From: Diplosphaera chodatii
Taxonomy: Eukaryota > Chlorophyta > Trebouxiophyceae > Prasiolales > Stichococcaceae
Direction of reading: 5' to 3'
Assembly: GCA_032358165.1 (NCBI GenBank)
Contig: JAALGY010000031.1
Coordinates: forward strand, 2,108,001-2,172,000
DNA length: 64,000 bases
Part shown: piece by piece, positions 1-12,330 of the stretch
Numbering within the stretch: the first letter of the stretch is position 1
How the letters are laid out: the number at the start of each line of letters is the position of its first letter
Position numbers and translations under genes: made by a program
Notes under the pieces: model-generated
The model's database searches: none
The model's input: only the letters and a program-made list of their open reading frames with translations
What the model was told of the DNA's origin: nothing

Positions 1-561
1 GCCTGCCGTCCTGGTGAGTACACGAACGTAATAATGCTCGGGGATGTGCCCTATCCGAGCGGTGCATCGCCCATGTCCGTGGCAGGGTAGATGGTCGCCT
101 CGCACGTCAAGCCCTGCACATCAGCGAGCATCGGGCCTTGAGCGAGCATCGATGCTGGTACGGTTGTTAGAAAGCGCCTGAAGCTCCCACTGCACTTCTT
201 ACAGATCATCTGGGCGCATGGGTGCAGTGTGGTCGACGGGCTCTCGCAACTGCTTAGTTTCTGTTTGGGGCCTCAAGCGATGAGGCCGTGGCGACCGTGT
301 TATTAGAGTCGAAATTACCAGTAAGGTCCGCTATTGTTCACTCACACGCAATATGTGAATGGCGCTTCGAAGGATGCCAATGCAGTGTTGCCCCGCTGGC
401 AAGGTCCATAACACGCAGCGCCATCGACCTGATCCCTCATCACAACTGACCTGACGCACTCACAGGAACAACTCACTTGTTGAGCAGGTGTGTAGTGCAT
501 CGTCAGAGCCGTCCGATTGGCGACTGGCATCGCGGCTGGGCTGCCACATCAGTCAGCAGCC
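1..561. other. 5' flank of the cellulose synthase-like gene, no gene seen
   Basis: No reading frame here resembles a protein. The stretch probably holds the promoter and 5' untranslated region of the gene that starts at 562. I see no TATA box that I would defend. The end of another gene beyond the left edge cannot be excluded. Confidence 0.4.
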
Positions 562-3500
562 ATGGCGGAGGAGGCGCCAGGCAGCCCCACATACAATGGC
601 AATGACAAGCGGGGCCAGCCAACTTTCAGCGTTCCTCAGTCACCGCAGTACGGCAGCAGTAGCCCCACTGCTGCAGACCGCCGCCCGCACGGCTTCACGG
701 GGCGCCTCACTGGGCGCCTGACCGGGCGCCTGAGCCGCATGATGTCCGGGCTCCCATCTGCCCAACCAGCAACTGAGTACACCGCCATGCAGGCAAGGTC
801 CCATGAGGCTTTGATGCTTTGCACAATTGTAGCAATGAATGTGTCTGAAAGATGGATCGTCACAGCAGTGCACTGCAGCCATAGCTATGTTGCAGAATTC
901 GGCACCTCAATGTTGCATTGAGGGCCGAACCATGTCTTGATGCAGGGGCGGCTGCAGCAAGAGTACGCAGACATACAGCGCCGTGCGCAGCAGCTCATGT
1001 CGACCATGGACATCCCAGGTGGGTCAAACCCATGTTGCAGCTGGCCACCGAATGCCTCACCTCTTGAGTACCTCCAGTATGCTCGATCGTTTGCCACCGA
1101 CTGACACCGGTTGCCACCAACACCTGACTTGGCAATCTGCAGATGGTCCCATGGCCGACTACGACGACGTGCACAGCCCTGGCCACTCTAGTGCTGCCAG
1201 CAAGCAGCCGAACGGCTCGCGGCCCCAGTCAGCAAACTTCACCATAGGCGCTGGTGTGCCGGCAGACGTGGCGTCCAGATACCACGACAGTAAGCTCCTC
1301 CAGCTTTCACCACATCAGATGGCCCTCGTGACCATGCTGTTGTGCCTCGAGGAGGTGCAGCAGCGGCTGACCGTGGGTGCAACATCAACCTGGACTGCCC
1401 TGCAGAAGACTTTTTTCCTCTGATGGATGTCCCTGCCTATCACGCCCACAGGCATGTCGCAGCTGGGGAACGGTGCGGGGCCCACAGACAAAGCACCGAG
1501 GAACTACATGGCCAGTGCCTTTGATCAGCGTGACCCTGAGATGCCAAGGAATGCGAAGGACCCGGGCGCTGGGATCATGTTTGAGGAGGAGCGGTGAGTC
1601 TTGGGTCTTGCTGATGTTTCAGCTCGAGGTGTCACACCAGAGCCTTCGTTGGCACGTGTTGATCATCTGCAGTATGCTGAAGCTTGGTAGGGCAGCACTT
1701 AGCAAAGAAGGCTCTGCAGGACTGAGCATACGCTGAAGGTGCACACAGATGCCATGGCTGTCCACCACAGGGTGCCAAAGAAGTACAAGAGGCGGACAGA
1801 GGTCAATTGGGTGGGCACCCTTGCCTACATCTTCTTCTTCTGCGCCTTTGGCTTCTACCTGTGGATCCGCATCACAAAGACACTTGACCTGGGTCTGTAT
1901 GTCGGTGAGCACTCAGCTACTCATAACATGCTCGTTCATGCAATGGAGTGATCCATTGCCTGCCATCATGCTCATGTCCAGCTTGTGTCCAATGTTCCTG
2001 CAGCCGCTGCTGACATACAAACAGGGGGCAACGACCCTTAGGAGGCATCTGGTCATCTTGCAGGCTATGGTGTGTTTGTGCTGATCGTTGAGATCATTGG
2101 TGCAACGACCGTCATGCTGTATGGCGTCAACTTGCTGTGGAATCCAGTCATCGAGAAGTTTGAGGAGGACCCCATGCTGCCGGGCCGGCCCAAGGTGTGA
2201 CACATCCTACTCTTCCTATAGCCTGTGTGCAGTAGCAGTATATTGGGGGGCGGTCTGGCACTGCGTGCTTGACTGTTCTCCATATAGCATGCAGCTGCAC
2301 ACCCGGATGGGAGAGTGACATACCCATACCAGCGTCTGCCTGATAGGAAGACATTGTTCATAAGTCCAAGGGTCAACATCATCCTGGTCCGCACAGGTCG
2401 AGCTGCCGTACCATGTGCGTGTGCTCGTGCCGTGCTACAAGGAGGACCTTGCAATTGTGCGGCGGACAGTCATGGCGGCGTATGATGCACTGCTGCCGGC
2501 AGGCTGTGCACGCACTATCTACTTGTGCGACGATGGCAAGGATCCCAAGAAACGCGCCTTCTGCGAGGCGCTGGGCCCCGAGGTGCACTGGACACCCACC
2601 CCCCTTGCATGCATGCTGCACTCGAACATGTGATCAAAGTGGTTCAGCACCAAGGAATCATCCTTGCAGCCAGCACACTCGATAAAGTTGTAGGTGACTG
2701 ACGGTGCACAGTCTCCAGAAAGTATACGTGTGATCCGGTCCAGATGATTCGCAACAAGAAACACGGTTACTGTGAGCTGCACTCTGCAGGTGGTGTATGT
2801 GTCGGGGCGCAAGCGGCCAGCTGGCGAGATGAATGGCAAGTCTGGCAACATCAACAACTGCTGCTCCCAGATCTACCCCAAGGGCACCAAGATCCCGACC
2901 AACGAGGTCGTCTGCATCTTTGACGCCGACCAGGTGCCCACTGATGACGCACGCTCAGCTCAAGGTTTTGGAGTTGAGCTGCGCCAATGTCTGCTCCAGA
3001 TGAGAGATACTGGCGAGACGCCTTCTATGAGTGAACCAGTGAACCACATCCCATACAACCGGCTGAGCAGGTGTGCTCGACGTCCTTCTACCTGAAGACG
3101 CTGCCGCTCTTCGACGGTGGTGACGATGTGGGCATGGTGCTCTCGCCGCAGTGCTTCCACAACCTGAACATGCACGCCGACATCTTCAACCACTCCAACG
3201 TCCACTTCTGGGAGTGAGTGCATGTTCGTCAGTGATGTAGGACTGCCACACACGGTTTGAGAGGCAAGATATGGCAGTTGGGATGAGTGTTAGCCATCGT
3301 GTCTGACGGCTTCTCAAAACCACGTCTGGCACCCATGCAATGGCGTAAGTCTGCTTCTGCAGGTACATGCAGCCTGGGTATGATGCGCTGGGCTTCATCA
3401 GCTGCACGGGCACCAACTTTGTGGTGCGGGCGGCGGCGCTCAAGGAGGTCGGCGGGTCGCCAACCTACACACTGACTGAAGACTTTGCGCTGGGCATGGC

Positions 3501-6500
3501 ACTCAAGATGTATGGCTGGCACTGCCGCTACGTGCAGGTGGCTAAGCATGCTGCTGTCGCTTGCTTGCCCCTACCAACATTATGCATGCTGTAGATTGTT
3601 AAATCGGCACCTGGAGCAGAGCCACTACTGCATCTGTGTTGCAGGAATATCTTGCTATTGGGGAGGCACCTGACCAGATCCGCAACTGCTACCAGCAGCG
3701 GTCCCGCTGGTGCAAGGTGGGCTCCATCTGCCACATTGTGGTCGCTCAATGTTGCAACTGACCTATTCAATGTCAACCCAGTACCGGCAAATTTCGCCCT
3801 TCGTGTGTATCGTGGCCTGGGCTCCATGTCCGACCTGTTGGCTGCACAAAGTGTCCACTGCAGAGTAGCCCTGATGCTGCCATCGTTGCACACTAAATGC
3901 CACACCGCATCTGCAGGGCCACTTTCAGATCATGTTCGACAGCAAGCACTGCCCGCTGCTGCAGCGACGCCTGAACTTGGGCATGAAGCTCATGTACGCA
4001 TCCGGCGTCTGGTCCTATGTGGTGCGTGCACTATGCCTGATGCATGGTGCTGGTTCTGTGCGGTTCACGTGCCGCATACCATGTGTCTTAGGCTCAGCTG
4101 CTGTCACTGCACCATACACCATCGTGTTCAATGTGACTCAGCAGAGACGCATGCGGGTCGATAGGCCCGTCATCTCATGCCTCATCAGGAGGATATTTTC
4201 GTGCTGTGCATGTAGGTCGGTGCGATCAGCACGCCTACCTTCATCATCATTCCTATCATCACCATCTTTGGAGGGCTGTTTCCCGATCATCATCAACTGG
4301 TGGGCAGCGCTGGGCGTCACGGTGTACGGCATCTCGACGCAGCTGGTGCGAGCGTCGGTGGCATCGGTGATGGCTGTGTGCTGGCCAGAGTCGTGTACAT
4401 CTACTGCCCTTGCATCTTCGACCCACTGGCCGCAGGTGCTCTACTATGTCCGCAGCCCAAAGCATCTCGAGGCATTGTGGTTCGCCAATGTTGGCAACCA
4501 GGTCCTGTGGTGGACATACGTGAAGGCTTGCTGGCGTGCAGTAGGCTCTGTCGTGGCAAAGAAGGGCATCACCTTCAAGACCACGATGAAGGTGGGTGCA
4601 TGCCCCACGTCTCATCAGCTTTGCTACTCTCCCGTAGAGTGCCCACGCAATGGTCCAGGATTGTCAAGGCACTGAGTACACAACACAGCAGGTTGCAAGT
4701 GCATATTCACTTCTGCACCTATCAGGCAGACAGGTGGTCGTAAATCTGTCGATGCAGGGCGGCGGTACCATGGCAGCAGGCAACCTCCGTGATCTTTGGA
4801 TGCCACTGCTGTGCCTGATTCTGCTCTTCGCATCCGTAATCTACGGTGCGCTCGCATCCTGCTGCGAACAGTGATGAGGGCCGATCGATGCACGTCCAGG
4901 CAGCGTGCACGAAGCAGCCTGTTGTGTGAATGCTCCACCTGCTGTCAGGCCTGGTGGACTTGGCGTCTGGAGCAACCCTAAGGTCACCGCTGATCATCTC
5001 CATCCTCTGGGCTTTCTACAACATGATTCCGCCGCTGCTGGTGGTGTGGTATGCTTGGATGTCAACAGGCACATCGCTCCAGTGGCTCTGCAGGTTCGTT
5101 ATGTGCATGCTGCAGCCACCCTTATAGCCAGAGGTCGATTCCCACCGCGTGTCATTGGGTTCATGCGCTGCAATGCCTGCATAGTCTGTGCTTGCTGCAG
5201 AGCATATAGGAATGCATACGACAAGTTACATCCACTGCTGTGAAGTTTCGTTGCATTCAAATGCAGGATTGCGATGCCGCTTTCCTTCCTGACGATGTCG
5301 CTGGCGCTCGCCTTCATGTGGTTCCTGTGCGCTGCTTGCCGTCGTGAATCATTACTAGCATATGCTCGATGGATCACTGACTTGCACTGCAACAGTTGTC
5401 ATGTCTGAGCTTGGCCGAAAACAGATCAGCTGGGCTTTTGCACCATTGGTCAGGTATCCAGAGAAGTTTGACTACACGAACACACTGGGCAAGTCCATGT
5501 TCTATTACGAGGCCAACATGCTTGGAACGCTGCCGACGGGGTGGGTGCTTCTGCCCTCATCCTTGAAATTGGCCCATACGCTCTCTGATCCTGTGCCCTG
5601 CTGACATGCTCTCGGTCAGCAAAGCCATTTGGCCATTTCACTTTGAGAGTTCGTGCGGGCTAGTAACAGGTATGACATATCCTGGCGGGGCGATGCATTC
5701 ACAAATGACACCACAGTGGATGGCGGTGACCTCACTGGTGGTTGGATCGGCGGTGGAACCACTGGTGAGTGGAATTGACACCTTAGTCTCAGATGGTGGT
5801 ACTGGAAGTGTTCTGCCATGATCAGAAAACTGCACCACATATCGTCTAAACGGTACAAGCATACCTTGGATGCACTGCGATCGAGGGTGCGCACTGTGAT
5901 GCAGACGCATGACTGTCCAACTGTTGCCTGCAGGCATCGTGAAAATGACCATCCCCACTGCTTTCACAACGACAATGCTGGCGTGGAGCATGTTGTCCTT
6001 TCCAAAGGCATACATTGCAGCCGGTGCGGTCGACAGCACAATGTCCCAGGTCGGCTGGGGCGCCGACTATCTGGCGAAGACCTTTGCAACGAGCACGGCG
6101 GCGACCAACACTACGAATGGCACCACAGGCTTGATCGTCTATCAGGTACCCCAGCACACTGCGCTTGCACCAGCTTCCTGCAATGCTGAGAAAAGCAACG
6201 TGGCCACCTGAACGGTTGCCATACTGCTGGTTTGACTCCAAGTAAAGGGGCCATGTGAAGACAACATGGCCTGACTGCGTCCGCCAGTGTGCAGGTCGGC
6301 AACTACACCCTGCTCAAATCCTACTGGGGGCATGTTGAAGATTTGACAGGTGTCAACCCCACCTACAGCAGTGCCATCCCAGACGGCGCCTCTGACTTGG
6401 GCGGCCAGGTGTGCCGTCAACACTGAGGATCTTCAGACGACCAGGGGCTGCAAAATGCATCGCACATGTCGCGCTTCATGCCGCAAAGTCGATCAAACGG

Positions 6501-8963
6501 CGCATGGAATGCTGACGGCAGACTCAATAGGACTGCAAGGCTGCATGGCTTTGCAGGTTGTGGCGGCGCTGGCAGCGGCTTCGCTGGTGTTCCGGGGGAG
6601 CGACCCGGCGTATGCGGGCCGGCTGCTGGGAGCCGCGCTGGGACTGTATGGCGAGATCAGCGACACCGCCAACCATGGCTCCTACTCCAACATCGTGCAG
6701 GAGGACTGCCGGAACCCTGGCGACCCTGACGTGGTAACGACTTCTGTGTGCCTCTGTTGTCAATGCCACAGCTCAAACTGCCACAGCTGAAAAACGACTG
6801 CGGGAGCGTGGGATGCAGATGGCCCGTGGCACGGGGCTTGTCATTCTGACCCATTTGCATGTGTATATTTGGCAGCAAATGCATACAGTCAAGGCGCTTA
6901 GGCTGCCAGCCAGATTTGTGCAAATAGGATTGGATTCAAACCCCTGCATGTGCAGGTCATCGGCGGCACTCGGTTGCCTTTGTGTGGGTCATATGAGAAG
7001 GTGCTCGCTGCGGACGACGGCGGCATCGGTGGCTCCGCCATCGACCAGTACCTTTCCCATTCGTACTACGACGACCTAGCATGGGCTGCCGCCTGGCTGT
7101 ACCGCGCCTCAAGTGCGAATGATTTCTGCTGCAGCAGGGCTGTAAGATTGCTGGTGCATGACACGCCCCACCTACGAACCTTGTACTCATCCTACTGCCG
7201 CTCTACATAGCTGCCTATTCGCAGTCCTGCAGCGCATGCATTGCTGCAATGAGACTGGGTGCCAGGTGCCAGCTGGAGCTCATGGCTGACCATGCTGAAC
7301 ATGCAGCGGACAACGATGTATCGTACCTGATCGACGCGCAAGCCTTCTACGTCCGCCATGTCAACAGTGAGCCAGGCTCCGAGAAGCTCGTGTGGGACTA
7401 CGACAACATGTACTGGGCCATCAACGTGTTCCTGGCGCAGGTCACAAACGACGGTGCGCTGGCCGTCTGACAGAGAGTCTGCATGCATGCCTTGCTGGAG
7501 CTGTTTGGCAGATTGCCTGCAGCTGAGATTCCCAAGGGCATGCTACTTGGCACGTGCAAAGCATGTGATTCGCTGCCTTTGCACGTGATTCAACACACAT
7601 AGTACGTGCACGGCGGTTGGTAGGCCAAATGCTCGAAGCTGCGTGACTGCTGCAGATGCGGCACACGAGCGCTCGCGCTACTTCATGAAGCAGTGGATCT
7701 GCGGCGTTAACCCACAGCTCAAGTTTACAGACAAGGGCATGGCCTACAACCTGAATGCACAGACCTTTTTGGCGACGCAAACCTCTGTGTTCCTGGCATC
7801 CATATACGGTAATTGCCTCCAAGTTTACACTTTCCGCACCTGGTGTTGTTGGCCACGCACAGCAGTGTGTGCATGTGATATTCCATGTCAGGTCAACATA
7901 CAGCCAGCATGAAGTCAACAAGCGGCTGCTTGCAGGCAATGTGGTGCATCGGACCGAGAAGGCAAGCGCCAAGCGGTACCTTTGCTGGGCACGCGCCCAG
8001 ATGCGGTGAGTAACACTCGACTGACTCTCTGTCTGGGTCAGGCATATTCTGATCATCACATCATGTGCTGCTGGCTGGGTGCGCAACACCCGTTCGACGC
8101 TTTGGCAGTAATAGACTGTGGAACGGAGGCACCACAGCTGAGATGACCTCAGTCATATGGCTCCAGATACCAAGCAGAGCCCTGCCTGCAGGTATGTGAT
8201 GGGCGACAACAAGGAGAGCCTGGTGGTGGGGTACGGCACCGACCCGCCCACACACGCCGCCAGCATGCCGGCCTCCTGCCCCGACCGCCCGCTGCCCTGC
8301 AGCGTCTTCTCTGCCTACCTGACGCCCAACCCCAACCCGCACGTGCTGACCGGCGCGCTGGTTCAGGTGTGTGGACATACAGCAATCATGTGTGACAGAG
8401 TCTATAGATGGCGACTATGAGGCAGCTGCAAGGTGTGTTATGACCGGCGCTTCCCTCTCAGCATTTGTGCATTTAGCTCTCAGCAGTTGTGCAGCCTTCA
8501 ACATGCTGCAAGTTGTGTGCTTCAGCGCACAGAAGGACTGATGTGCTGGGCGTTGCTGATGTACCCTGCAGGGAGAGTACGGCTCAGACACCTTCAACGA
8601 CGTGCGCAACCTCAACGACACCATCACCAGCATCGAGCTGAACGCTGCCTTCACTGGCGCACTTGCAGGCAGGCCGCCCCAATCCCTGCTCACCCCAGGA
8701 CATCAGCCGAGCTACGTTGCTCACCATGTCCAGCATGCAGAAGCTTCATCAATGGCGGTGCACAGGATGTGCTGCGCTTCCTGCAGGCCTGGCAAAGGCG
8801 CCAGGCACCTGGGAGCAGTGCCTGCAGGGCTATGGGCCCTTCACCGTCGACCGCTCAGGTGAGCATGCATGGCTGCGCAAGTGCTGTCTGTGCTTGGACC
8901 CTGCTTGCCCATAGGTGGTGACTGATGCATCTGCCCCTTGCTGCACGTCCAGTGTGCCATTGA
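562..8963 (+). CDS. CESA: Cellulose synthase-like GT2 glycosyltransferase fused to a catalytically degenerate GH9 endoglucanase domain
   Basis: Predicted membrane beta-glucan synthase that would polymerise glucose from UDP-glucose and extrude the chain. The start ATG at 562 (AGCCATGG) opens a ~220-residue hydrophilic N-terminus with three TGRL repeats. Early exons 562-792, 946-1018, 1143-1289, 1452-1593 and 1720-1904 join in phase. Two helices (YIFFFCAFGFYLWI; VFVLIVEIIGATTVMLYGVN) precede the GT2 domain. All GT2 signatures are present: CDDGKD (~2530), FDADQVP (DxD, ~2915), TLTEDF (~3475) and QQRSRW (3693-3710). Four or more helices follow to ~5340. A 52-nt intron (5344-5395) joins the last helix in frame to a GH9 domain (YPEKFDYTN, WRGDAF, TAFTTTMLAWSM, VWDYDNMYWA, YVMGDNKESLVVGYG, FTGALA). 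No plant CesA RING finger or plant-specific inserts are seen. The extra C at 4282-4284 breaks the frame in one helix. The stop at 8961 is the likely end, but the last exon is uncertain. Confidence 0.85.
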
Positions 8964-9809
8964 CGAAGTGGGAGTGCATCGCTGGCACGATGGTTCTGGG
9001 GCCTGCGGTGCAAGCAATAGTACAGATATGCGGTCGTTGCAGCAGCGCATTGGGAAGCATGCACTGCGCAGGCACAGAGGTGCATGACATAGGTGGGACT
9101 AGTACAGCAGACCAAAGTTTCGACGGTGCTTCTTCATTATCTCGTCATCGGCTTTGCTCGAGGACCCTCTCCAAGCCCAACAAGTAGTGAGAAAGCTGCT
9201 CCCGCGCTTACATTTTAAAGCAATGTGATAAGCCTAATTCGTTGTACTGCACTATCTACACCCTGAGGAGCACTCTGGCAGGGGCTTTGCTGCCGGCCAG
9301 ATCTGCATGCCCCCGCGCAAATTCGCTGCAAGTTCTTGCTAAACCACATATTTGGATGCCTAGATCATATCCAATTGGCATTGGCGCCTACATACAAGCA
9401 CTCAAACCTGCTTACGTTCATCATAAGTACTCGACGTCCATCACTTCCAAACCAGTTGTGCACCTGCTCTTCTAAGCATATGACAGTACAGGCATGCACC
9501 AGGGCCTGCAAAAGGTGATCACGCTATCTAGGTCCAATGACCCAGCAGTCCATGACGGCTGCATACTGAGTCGTGGTTCGTGACGAATAGGCACCTGAGC
9601 AGGAAATACGAGGGCTGCATGCGCAGCACATTGGTAGCAGTTACCCGCTGTCACGAATGCGACTGTGACAGGAGGCTTCAATGTCATATCTGGCCGTTGG
9701 GCCTGCCGCTATTAGCTGATATGTGATGCCGCAGCGAGGCTGAGCAGCCGCTGCACAGCTGCCAATTGCATGTTCTGCTACCCCTCCCCGTACGGTGCAC
9801 AGCAACGCG
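8964..9809. other. Convergent intergenic region / 3' UTRs
   Basis: This lies between the 3' end of the synthase gene on + and the 3' end of the coiled-coil gene on -. A + frame stays open to a stop at 9187, so the last synthase exon could extend there by a different splice. Otherwise I see nothing coding. Confidence 0.45.
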
Positions 9810-12330
9810 TCAGCAGGCCAGCAGCGGAGGCTTGGAGGGGCTCAGCAGGCGCAGCGACTCCGCGGATCGTGTTGCCAGCGCCTGGGTGGCTGATGCCATG
9901 TGCATGCGGGCATGGGAAAGCAGCGTGCGCGCTGCCACTGGTCCCTCCTGCCCTGGCGTGAGGCTATCGTGGATGCCCGCACTGCAGGGGCCACCCTGCG
10001 AGCCCGAGTGGTGGCTGCCTGCTGCTGCTGCTGCCGCTGAAGACTGCATGCCCGCAGGGACCTGTGTCACGGCACGCACGCGGCGGGCAATTGTGCTCAT
10101 CTGCTGCACAGCCTCCTGCATCGATGCAAGCGGGCTGCCTGAGCACTCCTGCGAGCGGGCACGACTGCTGACGCTGTCCCCAGGGTCGCCACCTCCTGCC
10201 ACTGCTGGTGATGCATCAGCGGCAGGCGCTTGAAGTTGTTCAGCGCGCGGTGGCAGCTCCCATGAAGCATCGCTGAGACGGCTGCAGCGGCCCTGTCGGG
10301 GCCTCCCATGCTGTTGCTGCTGTGAGCTCCGCCTGCTGCTGCTGTCGCAGCCGCTGTGGGCTTCAGCAGCACCATCATCGGCGGAGCGGCTTACGTCTGC
10401 AGCCTCCATTGCCAAGGACTGCAGCCTTTGCAGCAGGCCGTCTGCATCCGCTGCTGCTGCCGCCGGCCATTCGGCTCTGCTGCTCTGACGGCGCAACATG
10501 CTGACAGGTCGTTCCGCAGGGACAGCTCCGCTGCCCTGCGGCAGCAGCAACTGTGCGATGAAGCTGCCTGCACTGCTGAGCCTCCGTTCAAGGTCATCCG
10601 CACGCGCCTCCGCCGCAGCAAGCTCAGCGCCGTGCTGCTGCTGAGAGGGCTCGTAGAATGCTGAGGATGCGCAAGCCGCTGCGGGTGGGCTGCCACGGGG
10701 CAGCGTCTGCATCAGCCATGGGGGCGCGGTGTCGCCCACTGCCGCAGCCCTGCCGAGTGGACGACCGCTGTCCATCAGCAGCTGCCGCCGCACAGGCGAG
10801 CGCCGCCTGGCATCGGAGCTGCGCCGTTCCTGCAGTGGCGAGGGGCCATGCTGTGCTGGCAAAAGCTGCTGCAAAGGCGTGAAGTACGCCTCGGACGCTG
10901 TCTCTGTGCCGGCTGCTGCATCAGCTGCGTAGCGGCTCCGCTGCCGCTGCGCCGGAGAGGCGACGCTGCTGCGCGGAGTGAGGAAGGCGTCGCCCGCTGC
11001 TGCCAGGTCCCGCCTGGCAGCCTGCGCTCAGCCACGTCACTCTACACTATTTGTGTGCCTGAGCACGGAGAGTGACCACCAGGACACTGCATGGCCAAAC
11101 CCTAGTCAACTGCGACACACACAACCCAAGTGGGCACCAACCTGCCAGTCGGCGTCACATCGGTCGGGGGACTCGAGGCCAGGGAGGCGCGAGGAGCGCA
11201 GCCCGCCGATGGGCCTCCCGCAGCTGGACGCCGCATGCGCCTGCGGGTGGTCCGGCGTTGCTGCAGGGCAGCAAGCAAACACAGTGCGTCCGCGGCGTGA
11301 CGTGCAAGACGGCTTGCTCATCAGTATTCTACGAGATGCTCGCCAATCGTGATCGGCGGCTCCATTGCCTGCGCCCCAATGCAGGCCGTCTATTGGCTAA
11401 CAGCACAGCAGACAGTCGCCACGCACCGTGACCACTCCAAATTTGCAATGGTTGTTGCTGCAGCACACCTGCCAGCTCCTGGCGCAGCAGCTCAGCAAGG
11501 CGCCACTCGCGCTGCGCCGCCGCCAGCGCCTCATCGCGTTCTTCTGTAGCGTCTGTCAGCCGCTGCAGCACACAGCACACTGTCCGTTGCCCAACTGCAT
11601 CACAGGGCTCCTATGCTTGCTGTTTCTTGCACTGGCAAGCAGCCGACATGCACTGAGCGCATGCACCTGACAGACTCAGGTGCATGGTCCAGCTTGATCA
11701 TTGTACAGTACATACACAAGACGATGGGCAGTTCCACCAACCTGCATGAGGTCCACAACGGCATCGCGTGCCGCCGCCAGCTTGGCCTCGCTGTCGGGGC
11801 ACAGCGGGCATGACGTCGCTGCTGTGGAGCAGGTTGACCGGCACGCGCTGCGAGGCGATTGCTGCGGCGTCTTCAGGTGCGACTGGGTGCAGTGCGAGTC
11901 GTCGCCCTACGAGACAAAAGGCCGTGTGAGGACACGAATATGTAGCAGGATCTACGTGGTGCAGGCCTCGCAGGCCGTCACATGCACATGATGACAAGCT
12001 CAAGCGCCCATGCGGACGCCAGACCTTTTTCTGCTGCGCGTCGCAGGCGGCGGGCCGCAGGTGTCCAGGGTCCTCGGCGGGCGCTGAGTGCCAGTGCATC
12101 AGTTGCTGCGCTGCAGCAGGTCCGCTGGGCGCTGACACGGCGCCATGGCCCGTCGGCGTGCGATCCAGGGACACCTCGCTGCTGGAGGAGGTGTAGTTAC
12201 CGCGCAGCATGGCTCCCTCGCCGCGTGCCGGCGGCGTGCGGACCCGCACCGGCGGCAGGCTCTGCGCTGACTCCGACAGGAAGTGGCGGTCTGCCGTGGA
12301 CCGCGGCGAGGCGGCCCAGCCCTTGCCCAT
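9810..12330 (-). CDS. Coiled-coil protein of unknown function, low-complexity C-terminus
   Basis: I do not recognise the family. A plausible start is the ATG at 12330 (MGKGWAASPRS); the second-residue Gly is compatible with N-myristoylation but does not prove it. A Ser/Pro-rich N-terminus (12330-11990) is followed by an exon near 11900-11750 that carries closely spaced cysteines (CRSTCSTAATSCPLC) and then a helix, SEAKLAAARDAVVDLMQ. The next exon (~11570-11440) is strong heptad coiled coil (RLTDATEERDEALAAAQREW and onward). The last exon, open from about 11000 to the stop at 9810, has another short coil (ELAAAEARADDLERRL) in Ser/Ala/Gln-rich sequence. The coil plus disordered tail suggests a scaffold or cytoskeletal role, but that is only inference. 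Exon borders are approximate. Confidence 0.55.

Noticed and set aside
4300..4450. Alternative frame with a hydrophobic VVYIYCPCIFDPLAA stretch as the true synthase helix
   Set aside because: Its neighbours in that frame are not synthase-like, and the segment lies inside the 69-nt candidate intron; the other frame continues with clear family sequence on both sides.
5362..5407. Two separate genes: synthase ending at a stop near 5407 and GH9 starting at an ATG near 5401
   Set aside because: The synthase frame does stay open to a stop there. However, the 52-nt intron 5344-5395 has good donor, branch and acceptor sequences and restores the GH9 frame exactly, and there is no room for a promoter or UTRs between the domains.
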